Positions 46,801-58,800 of a stretch of DNA of 64,000 nucleotides are shown in pieces. The notes under the pieces were generated by a model. The model was not told the origin of the DNA and did no database searches. It saw nothing but the letters and a program-made list of their open reading frames with translations. The stretch's first letter is position 1, and every line of letters begins with the position of its first letter. Where the stretch lies: NCBI RefSeq assembly GCF_921293095.1, contig NC_060253.1:75925992-75989991 (forward strand), given 5' to 3'. This DNA comes from Ischnura elegans (Eukaryota > Arthropoda > Insecta > Odonata > Coenagrionidae). The translations under genes were made by a program, and so were the position numbers.

Positions 46801-49800
46801 GAAGCCCAGAATTCTCTCCTTCATGACCAACTAGAAGAACTTGGGAATCGGACTACTCGATTACTGGCTGAACAGGAGCAAAGTAGGGTAAGTGTGGTTC
46901 TCATGAAGTCACCATCTTCCTTTCCTAATATTCTATGTATGATTTTTTACTCGGTTAATGATAGATGGTAATCACCTTCTCACGGGTAAATGGTTCATCT
47001 AACCCTCCTAGAATCCTCAGAAACTGGTGGCAATTCCTTGCTTTTTCAGAAGTGAGTTTCTCTAGGCTTCTATTTGTAGATATGCCTCTCTTAATTTTCC
47101 CTGATATTTTGGTACTTTATTGTTACTTTTATTTTTGTAACTTCTTAAATTTAGTGTTTTCTTCTCCTCCCCTCCTCCCATATCCGATGGTAGACTTCGC
47201 CATTATACCCATCGTTGAGCTAACAACTGGAAATAGAATCAGAACCAACAAGAATTGTTGTGAAATAAATTGTTCAAATCCAATTTGAAAACTTTTCTAA
47301 AGCATAATTTACATTAATCAAAAAGAGGGATGTAATCAATCCAGTCACTTTTGAGGTAACTTAATGTATTATTATTGGCATTTTCAATGGTACCTTAATA
47401 AATATTGTTAACAGGTTTAGAAAATTATGCCATGAAAATGAAACTCTTCATTGAGAAATTAGATCTTATGTAAGCAACTGAATTAGAGTCGGAATCAACA
47501 AAAAAGTGGAACCAACCCTTCATTATGTAAAAACAAGAATTGTATTCTTGAAATGCTTTAAAAAACACCGCGGTTCCTAATTTTTTCTTTATTCTCTCTT
47601 AAAAGGATCCAAATGTGTCATTAGACTCCTCTGTAACTGAAGGAGGTGAGCCTAAATCTAGTGAGCAGCTTCTGATGGTGATTCGTTACCTGAGGAAGGA
47701 GCGAACTATTGCATCTACCAAGTTTGATGTGGCAAATGCAGAAAATGCGAGGTTGCATTCCCAGCTATCTTCAGTGGAAAGACAGCTTGAAGATGCCCGA
47801 AAGAACTTGGCAGAGGAAAGGGAGCGTGCGGAAACAACTGTCCTTAATGCTGCTCGCCAAGGAGAACTTTTGAGGAAGGTAATACTTCTCCCTTTCTTTT
47901 TGTTAAAAATTTTTGACTCAGGGTGGTGTCTCCTTTGGAAAGACTGAATAGAAAATTTCACTGTCTGGAATGTTTGGGAAAATGGCAAAAAAACCTTTAC
48001 AAATAATCTTCGCTGTTAAATTCAAATGGTCCATTTTCCACATCCTTTTGCCCTTTGATATTTTTCAGAAATCTGTGGATGCTTCAATGATACGGTATCC
48101 ACATATTCTGGGTCGTAAAAAATATTGAAATTCCCTGTAAGTTTTTTCTTCCTGATATCTTTCATTCACATTATTTGGTTTTCCAAAAAGGTGGAGACCC
48201 TAAATGCATTGACTGATAGCAATAGAGCATTGAGAGCTGAAAGAGATGACCTGCAGCTGAGGATCAGAGAGTTGCAAGCATGCTATGATTCCATGAAGGA
48301 GGAACTATCTCCGTTACAAGCCAAGAACCGGGATATTCAAGCCAAACTTGATAACATCATGATGGAGAATCAAGCTTTGCGAGGTGAAGCTGCTCGCTGG
48401 AGAGCAAGAGCCAACACATTGCAGGAAAGAGCCAATCGTGTTGCTCCAGAAGACTTGAAGAGGGCTCAGGCAAGTTCCAAACATTATTATGCTTACTTTT
48501 TGTGTACAGGTGGGTTGATTTTTTTAGGAAGACTTCTGTGATGTCATAGAGGTGTGATTGGTCCATTGTCCAATATTCACTCAAACCACCCCATCAAAGG
48601 CCCTTCTGGTTTTAGCATACCTCCATTTTGACACCTTGTTCAAGGAAGTTGTGATATCAGGCTAAAGTTGCCAACTTATAACAGATTTGAATATCTTCCT
48701 AAGGGATTAATGTTTGTCAGAATTTTTACATCATTATTTTATTTGATTTGTTTTAATTTCTGTATTTGAGAGGGCAAAATTACAGTTGATCTCTTCTAAA
48801 GATATTTGGTGGAATACATGTTTGGAAGTTGGCAGAAATTAAAAAAAAATTGTCTGGGAAAGTCATCCGGGAATTACTTGTGATCAATTGTCATTCAATT
48901 CTCTTCAGGCTGAGAGGGATAATGCAATGAGGCAACTGGCCCAGGAACGGGAGGAAGCAGCCAAGAGGCTTCGTGCAGAAAGGACACGTCTTGAAGAGGC
49001 AGCAGCTGTTGCAGCCAACCACTTAGCTACGGCCCGCAATGAGCTCAGAGAACTCCGTACAAGTGTCGGAGCTAAAGATGAAGAGTTAGCCCGTATTACT
49101 GAGGACTTGGGAGCCAAAGAAGCCTTGCTCACTGAAGCTCGTACCAAGGAAATTCAGGTGAATTGAAAATTAGCTTCTATTGGATCCAAACCATTAAGCT
49201 CTATCAAATTATGTTTCTATCTGCTCACAATGTAATGCCATTATGTTTCCCTGTTTGGATAGCATGGTTACATGAGAGCATTGTCTGCTATCAAACTGAT
49301 TTAAATGGTAGAGATGTTTTAAAGTTAGCCATTCAGCATGTAAAAGAACTTGGACCTGATGTAATTTAAGGTGCTAAAGATCAGTAATATTCTTGCAGAC
49401 CACAACTATTGTGGAGTCATATGGGTGGTTATGTGTGAAATAATTTCTTTCGCACCATGTGTTTTATTGTTCATATTTAGACTTGCGCAGTAAAGTGCTG
49501 TGATAAGATGTGTGGTGGGAATAAAATTTTCCACATAAAGATACATTTTATGTTCATTATGTTTTAGTAGATACTTTAGTGAATAGTAATATACTTTAAA
49601 GTGCTGCATTATAATTCCATCACTCAATGTCAGAGGTAAGTTTCCTGGGTATGGAAAAATATTTTAGGCCTAGATTTAGATAGAAGAGAGCACGGGAAAG
49701 AACACCTTGGTAATGTTGTAACTGATTGATTGCAGATAAGAAAAATTGCCAAAAATTACAAGACCAAATATGAAGAGCTTCATAAAACTATGGAGGATGA

Positions 49801-52800
49801 AAAGAAGAAGTCAGAGGAGGCTGCTGCCGCTGCAGATGCAAGTGCTTCCGGGGAGCCTTCTCAAGAGGTGAAGGATCGACTTAAGGATGAGGCCAAGAAA
49901 GAGATGGAGCTGAAGGTGAAGGACCTGAATGAGAAGCACGTGGAGCAGCTCAAGGAGGCATCAGAACAGGTCGGTCTGAAAAACTGTTACCCAAAGAGCT
50001 CTTCAGAGCAGGACATTCACTAGTTCACATGAAATTAAAGGGGGCCACCCTTTTTCTGGTGATGGCAAAAATAATAGCACTGAAAACGGGTCCACAATGC
50101 TTATTTCACCAGCCACTTTTTTTTAACAGTCGCCGAAAGAGGTAACATGATACAGTGCAACCTCGATATAACGACACCCCACGGTGCACTAATAAACACT
50201 CGCTATAGCGAATTGTCGCTTCACCGGAGGTGGAGCAAATAATAGCCAATATACCTGTTGCGAACAGATATACAGGAACAGGAGTGGTGCGGCGACAGAT
50301 AAACATCTATCCGATGAACGTAAGCATAAATCCAGGCGAAAGGCGATGTTTTTTTGCATCACTAAATTTCCTTACTCAAATAACGACTAACTATTCAAAC
50401 AATTTACAAGCGCCGCACTGAATAAAAATCATGCAAAGCATTGTTTCGTCAATCATTATATTTATCGAACGACAGTTTACCACATAAATTTGAGACTGAG
50501 CACTCCATTAACTTCATTTCTAACAGATCGCTAGCAATTACAGAGGTTAAGGAGTCTTGATGAAAGTCTTCCGGCGGTGAAACCCTCGCTATGGCGAGAG
50601 CCAACACCATAGGGTCTCGTAAAAACGAATTTTTTAACACGCTTATTATAGGGTCAATTGGCGGTGCATCGGCTATCCCTCGTAATAGCGGGGGTGTCGC
50701 TATAGCCCGTACTCGCTTTAACGAGGTTCCACTGTATTCCATTTGCTAAATTATATAGAAATACTCAAGTTATCGCAAACGCATGTATTATTTGTCTGTG
50801 AAATAGCACTGATTCAAAAGAAAAGCAGTAAGTAGTGATTAATATGGAAGTTGAAGGTCTTCATCTCTCACCTTCAGATATAACAAATGACATTTAGTGG
50901 ATTATGAGCCCTCATTAAAACCCAGCTTTTACTGTATTAGTATTATTTTATACTGCTAATTTCTAGCAGTGGAGCCAATTTAGGCTATAATTTGCCATAT
51001 AAAATAATTTTCCTACTTTTAAATAACCCCCTCTTTTCTCATTTCAGTATTTCATTCTCTGTTGCTATGGCTTCAAACTATTAGCTCATACTCAGCCCAT
51101 AGTGAGTATGAAATCACAGCAATTGTTTATCAGTACATGTAGTTTTGGGTCATTCCTTTCCACTATACACAAGGCTTCAATATTTTCTGCAGTTTTCAGA
51201 ATGAAAGCGAACCCATTTTTATTAAGTATAATTCATATAATAACATGCATTGTAATCAAAAATCGTTTTTCACTTTCTTAACAGACTAGTAATCTGCAGA
51301 AGGAGCTGGATTCAATGCGTCAGGAGATGGAAGCTCTTAAATCAACGTATTCAGAGAAAGAAGAGCGGTCAAAACAAATGCTGAAAAGTGCACGAATGAA
51401 GATTATTCAGCTGAGTGAAGCCAAGGCTACCATGTCAAGGGAGCTTACGGATATGCACAGCAAAGTTGAAACAATGGAAATCAGCAAAGGTAATTGTCCA
51501 TTTGGAAGGAGTGTTGGGAAAGAAGCCTATGAATTTACCAAAGGCAGAGAAGTACTAGTTTATGTTGGTTCAGTTATTTTCATTACTTATTTTCAATTAA
51601 TAATTTTGTTGCCTGAGATCTTTTTTGGAAAAGAAAACATTTTATAATTAGTATAGGTTCAATTTTTGGTGAAGAATTATTTGATGATAGAAATTTTGGC
51701 TTGCATGAAGGCCACTCATTGTTCTTCTGGAAATGGGTAAATTTGATGACTTAAATAATTTCGGGAAGCAATTTATGATTTTAGAAGTTAATCGAATCAT
51801 GGTGCAACTAGTGCAGGCATCTCCTGAGTTACGTATGTCTCAGCTTACGTAAATCCGTACTTTCGTAAGTGATAACTGTGTTTCGAGTGATTACGTTAAT
51901 TTTCTAATGCGAGCGCGAAGAAGTAGATATTCGCTCGTATACCCAATGGCAGAAAAAATATCGAATAGTTATCGAGTTTCTTACGTAATAATCAAAACAA
52001 AGTGACCTCGAAGGAATTTTCATTAATTTCTGTAGCAAAATCGCTTATAAATCTCAAGTCACCAATTAATGTGAAAATTTGCAGTTATAGCAATGGAAGT
52101 GATTGCGTTCACTCCTGTATGATACAGCTGGCTATTAAGCATTTTTTTATTCATCACTGGCGGCATGACGGCAGCTGCGCTGTTATTTAAATAGCTCACT
52201 TAAAAAAAGTGATCTTAACACCGGAAAAATCTGGATTTCAGAATATCCTGGGCCCTATGTGCTCTGTATTATCTATGGTATGCTATTTGGAAGGAGGTAA
52301 CCGACAGCTGGAATAGGGCCATCTTTGATAAGTTTCTGCTATTGCCAGAACTTGAACCCAGGCCCACAGGGTGTAAAGCTTTTGTGATGTATTAGCAAAT
52401 TTTTGCTCCCTGTTAATGGGGTTAATTTGGATGACTATACTTATACCGTAAAACCTCACATATGAGACTTTTTCTGGTTCTGGCTTAAATAAGAACTTTA
52501 CAAAAGTGTATGACTAAGCGTTCTAAAAATAATGAGCAAGTGGTATCCTGAAAAATATACTCCTCCTCAATGCCAACTCTTGATTTTACACGCTTTGATT
52601 TTACACAGTGCCCATATTTCGGTCCCTCCAACTGCGTAAAATCAAAGTTTTACTATACATAGAGTCTGCCGGAAAGCATCTTATGTAACCCGGGGGATGC
52701 CTGTAATAGTGAAAATAGGAGTTTTATTAAGATCCACCCAATAAGGGAGAATCTGATCCTGGAAAAATTTTGCCTGGCTTGCAAATTTGGGGAGTGTGAA

Positions 52801-55800
52801 CATTTTATATCCCTCTCACACCACTACTGATATCTTGTGTCATTGGTGCAGACTTCATCAACCATTAACGATATTCTGACTTACTCTCGTGCAATTTTAG
52901 AGGAGGGAAGCTCCAGGTTTACTGCTCTGCGTTCTCAGTATGAGGGTAGAATATCACGGCTGGAGAAGGAAAGATCTGAAGAGCAAAGAGAACGCACTGC
53001 TGAGAAAAACAGATTAACCTGGGAGATAGAGAGGCTGGAACAGAAAGTTGAACTCCTTCAGCGTGCCTTGGAGATCAAGTCTGAAAGACAGGTAAATGTG
53101 ATAAAATGATACTGTTATGGGAGCTCATATTGGCTGTAAAAAATTGGACGTCTGTAAATTTCATTCCCAGGAGTAACCAAGTACAATTTTAAGTTTCAAA
53201 TTCATATAGGTATATTTTCCTGCCAATGACAGAATGCCTCTAATAAGTTGGTTGTGGAAATTATTTTTGCTGTAGAATTCATCCTCTTTGTATCTATGAG
53301 AATGGTTAATGAATTTAAGGTTAATTTTTATAAATTAAATTATAAAGTCCTAAGGCATATTTTTCAGCTTTGGCTCAAATAATTGTGACTTATTTTATAA
53401 TTTTTCATTCTGTGATAAATATATAGGTTTTTCTTTTTCTGTGATAATATGGGTGACTTCAAGTATATTTTGAGGATGCCTATGTCTTCAGTTCCACTTC
53501 TTTCAATGAAATATTGTGTAGAACACCCATATTTATTTTCTTGCCATTGGTCTTAATTTGTTCATTTAGAAAGTTGTGCGAAATAGATTGCTCATCTGCT
53601 TCTTTTCATCGCTTGTATACAGGGATCCAAACCTTCCACTAGCTCTGGTTTAATGGACAAGGGAGGTCTTGAGCCACCTCCCACTGCTAATATCAAGCCT
53701 ATGGCTGGATCACCATCAGTGTCTTCCAAATCACAGCAGGTAAGGCTTGTGGATAGTTTTTTTTTCAAATAATTTGATGTGGAAATTTCTGTGGAAGTGG
53801 AAATGGTATTTGTTGGCATAAAAGTCAATGTGGTTATGAAACGTGGCTTTTCACCGGGAAAACCTGTAAAAAAATGGAATATGAATGAAAATTACAATAA
53901 ACTCTGTAAAAATTATCTTATCTCTAAAATTCCATTGGCTAATTTTCTTCATCCTTTTATACAGAGGTATAAGATCAATGTGTGAGCATATCCAAATTGT
54001 CATTCAGATGATGCTTGATCATTGTTAACATGATAACCACCATTGTGATTTTGTTCACTATTGCTGGCTATGGCAGTCAATTTTTTAAAATGCATTTCAT
54101 CTGATAATTTTGTGCAATTTTCTTTGAGGTTAATCTTTTCCATCTCATAGTAGTATTTTTATCATAACTAGAGATGAATATGTCATCAAGAGTTCTGGAA
54201 AGTGTGAAATTAGTCTGGAAAAGTCTGGGAATTTGTTTGATATTTTAGTGGCTACCCTGGGAAATTTATTTTCTTGTGCCTAGATGTTCATAATCCTGGC
54301 AAAAAGTTGTTGCTTCATCTAATTTAAAGACTGATCAGCGAATATTTCATTGTAGACCCAGCCATCTGTGACGATTGCTCCATCTCGTGCCACACCGTTT
54401 GCAAGCATCAGGCCAATGGCCCTCCCAACTAGAACTGTGGCAGTGCTACCAACTGCCCAAGCTGGTCCAGGTGGAAGTGCTGTCTCTGTATCGCATGCCA
54501 GGTGTGTCCTGGCCCCTGGGTACTTGTACCTTAACACTTATTGATTTGAATGTCGTGGTTGTAGTGTTTTTGCTGTTAGTGCTTCTTTGACTTGCATCAA
54601 AGTACAGTAGTGCTTCGATTGTCTACCCTCAAGCAGGGCAAGCATAAAAGAATAGTCTGTTGATATGGGTAATCCATTCATGATAATGTTACAAGTGAAA
54701 GTTACTTCGGTTTCTTTGAATCTTTTGATCCCATTTTTAGAAATACTACTTGTTTTAAGGTGGAGAAAGGTGGATGAGGGAGGTAAGAGTTTGGGTAAGA
54801 AAAAGGGAATGGGATAGTGTTAGGTAGGACTGGCTCTGGAAGCAATAGGCAGATACAGTTAAACACCTGGCATCTAGCACTATTGGAACTTAGGTGATGC
54901 TGGATTTGGGATTTTGTCAGATTTTCAGTGCTGTGGTAGTAACTAGTATATTTGGAGGTCGGGTGTTTTTATTAGAGGATTTGATAAGTTATAACAAAGT
55001 GAGATGGTTTAAAGGAAATATTTAATTTACATATCATTCATGATTAATAATAATGTAATTGTTTCTAAAGTTAAAAACAGTCAGGTTAAGCCATTGGGTA
55101 TTATCGCAAAATGGATTATTGAATAGAAAGCTCGTAATGTGTATAATAGAAGTTAATGAGAATGTTAAACATTATATCTCATTTTTCGAAAAACATAGTA
55201 AATACAACATTTAAAATATATTTCAAGCTCTTTGTAATATGTACTTACATGCCATAGTTTATATAGTTCAATGAGCTGTCTGCTATCTATATCGTCAAAG
55301 CTGCCGTGATCAGTGCAAGGCAAACAGTCTCTCCCCATTTCTACTGCTCTATCTATTTGTGCCTATCTCTGCGATGTGACACATACGTATCAGCAGAGAG
55401 GAATTGATGTAATGTGCTGTGCAAATAATAGGCAATAGAGTGTTATGAGAGTAACTATGTGTCCTATTTTAGTTAGATTCAACAGAGAGTAGTTTTGCAA
55501 AGAGTAGGAAAGAATTTCGACTTTTGAAGACAAATGTAATTATTCAGAAAAAGTTGTCTCCTATGAAGCATGCCTTGGAAATGTTGCCCGAGTACAGATG
55601 TTCCCAGATTAGGGAAATTGGATATAGGGTGCTCAGTTGTAATAAAGTGGTTTGTTAACAGACTGATGGATAATTGAGGCTCTGCTGTACTTAAGTTTGC
55701 TGCTTGTGCTTTGCATCCGAGCAATTGCAGGAAGTTGTGTGTCTTTTAAAGTTGAAATGCATGCTGCATTTCTTTTAACTAATCACTTACCCTTACTTTG

Positions 55801-58800
55801 GAGAACAATCAAATTCACATCCTGGAATTCCACCAAAAATGTTGATTTGTTAGTTGATTTTATTCTGAAAGGGATGTAACTCAAGGTGATAGCCAGTGAT
55901 TGTCATACTGGTGGTTTTTCTTACTGTTGGTTATTGGCAGGGGGATTTTCTTGTATGATATGTAAATTTCTCCATTTGAACCTTCCTTATCTGGTAGAAT
56001 ATGATAAATAATGAAACATTTTTATTTGAAAGTCAAATTCATGGAATTGAATCTTGCGAGCATGTGCTTCTGCTACAGGGATGCATGAAGAGGTGATGGA
56101 TATTTTCGTGCTTGGTACCTAGTTACACATGTATGTACTCCTTATGCAATTTTGTAAGATACTAATGAGTGATTTTTTTATTTAATCTGCTGACAATAAT
56201 ACCGTCACTCTTGTATTGATTATTTTTTTCCAATATTTATTTACTTTAATATCCAAGCATTCAAATAATAACCAATTTTACCCAATTATGGATGGTTAAA
56301 AAATTTTATTTGTGAAGTTAACAGCATTTGCTTTGTTTAGTCAATCAATTGAGGTTTTGACTTGTTCTGCTGGAAGGCTCCTGTTCCAAATGTCATCCTC
56401 AATCATAGTTTGAATGTTGCTTTTAATAATTAAAGGCTATAAAACAGAGTCATCAGCAGGCCAAGTATAAATCTAGAATGACTTGAAATGGAAGCATGGA
56501 TTTATATATTTTTAATGGAAGAAAGGATGTAAGCTGAATTCTGTATTGAATGTGATGCTTGCATCATTTTTTCCTTGAGTAAAGGCCGCCATGCACGGTG
56601 AATGATCTTGCGAATGATCATGCTGAATGATCATGTGAATAAAATCATTCGCCGTGTATAATGGAAAAATTCACAAATGGACCGTCATGCGCATGATCAT
56701 TCAGTGAAAAGTAGAACATATTCTATTTTGCTCGCATTATCCAGTAAATGTTCACGTGATCATTCAGCATGATCATTCACCATGTATAGCAGCCTTTACA
56801 CTTCCTATCATTGCTGCATGTTAAATTCCGATTCAGATGATCGCTTGATTTTTCACCCATAAAATAATTGAATTTCAGTCAAGGACCAGTATCAATATCA
56901 CCCCAAATAGTGCAGCCTCAACCCATGGCAGCAGTGGTTTCAGAGAATGTACCTATATCAGGTTCTGTTGCACCCATTAGGCAAGCAACTGTACAACCTA
57001 CTCCTGCCTCATCAGTGGCAACAGTTGGCACTGTTGGCCCTACGGTCTCTGATCCTCATGAGCAGGGCATGTCTCATGATGAGGGACAGGTTGGTGTTGG
57101 GATGCCTCACCACTCAAGTGGAATGGATATGGATCGTCCTGTGTTGGTCGTACATAAAAACCAGGTAAGGAGTGTGGCTTTAGGCTCGCACAAGGTTGAT
57201 ACCAATTCATGCAAAATGCTCTCAATATTATGAAATTATGTAGAGCTAATGGTTATAATTAGAACAACTGTGTAACAGGTTACAAGATGATAAAAATTAT
57301 AAACTAACATTAATAAAATTATAAACTTAATAAACTTTTTCGAGAAGATTGAATGTTTCAGGTTTTGTCCCAACATTTCTCGACCCCTTGGTTATGAAAT
57401 GACCAGCAGGAGTCGTGAAACGTCAGGACAAAACCTGAGCCATGTAGTAAAACCTGAAAATGTTTATTATTTTTATCAATCATGTACTGTGAAAGCTTCA
57501 AGGAAGAGGTTACATAATCAGTGTGTCCAGCGACCAGGAATATTGGGAATTGTACTTGAATCTATGTAATCTATTATATACGCACATTTTCTGTCATTTT
57601 AGATTACTTTCTGGAATCATTAAGAGCTTTCTTTTCCTGACAGGGATCTTTTTAGCGGTGATAATGTGATTATGCTTGTATTCCTACTGCTCCATGTAAG
57701 ACCTTGTTTCCAGAAACCACGCACCTATGGCTGTGAGATCACAGATTCAGAAAAGTGGTTTGCACCAATGCTTCAAAACCGCTTTGTGACGTCAGACAAC
57801 CATTGACAATGGACATCTAATTTAAAATCTTGGACATCAAATATAAAATAATACATAATTTATTCTATGATGGAGTGGTTCCATAACATCACGTGATTTA
57901 CAGTATTCATTTTAAATTAATCTCACAGAAAATTTTCAGTCTGGGTTTCAAGTGAATCATTTCACTTCTGATTCTTTTACTTCTTTTTACATTTTTAAAC
58001 TCAAGAACTGGTGGTAATGAGAACAAAAGAACTTAACCGGCCTATCCTTTCTTCCATTTCCTGCAATGACTTGAATCTTTCTGTCATAGGTTTCAGAGTC
58101 TGTCAGTGTATCGGAGGGCCACGATCCAAGTGAAAGTATCCAGCCCACTCCTCCCCTTGGCATAATATCAGGCTCGAGTGGAACTCAGACGCAGGTGGTA
58201 GCTATGGTGAGTCCACGGCAGCAGCAGCAGCAAGTTGTGGAGGGAACAATGCCTGGGCCATCTGGCATTGCCACCATTGGCAGCGTCCATGGAGTGAAGC
58301 GGTCTCGGGAAGTCGCAGTGGAAGGAAGCGAGGGCCCCAGTGTCCTGGTGGGTGGAACTAGGAAGCAGGTGAGGATCTCCTCGCCTATTGTTGACTCATT
58401 TTTTTTGTTATACTAATTTTCATGGTGGCCACTTGTATTGAAAACCTGTAAATATGGAAATTTAATCATATCCGGAAAGAATAGTCACTAGTTATTGCTT
58501 CATTAATGTGTACTAATGATATAAAGTACAGAAGTATTTACAACTAAAGCCTTAAGTTGCCCATAAGACTTTTTATAGGTAGGAGCACCTTAGGGACATT
58601 ACTATGGTGTTAGCATTACTTTGATTGGTACAAAATGTCTTAAGTTGGAAAAAAGAAATCTTGGTTCAAGGAATCTTGGAGGAATGAAGGAAGGAGTCAA
58701 AGGAATCTTGGTTACAGAAACGGAAGTTACACGTTAAATACAATGGAATGTTGTGTAACGTCGGTGAAAATGTCAAATAAATCCTCGCAATGATGTAATA

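Noticed and set aside
48470-48541. Extension of TPR exon 19 to a GT donor at 48510
   Set aside because: Adds a non-coil Cys/Tyr-rich segment and gives a phase that does not match exon 20; the GC donor fits both.
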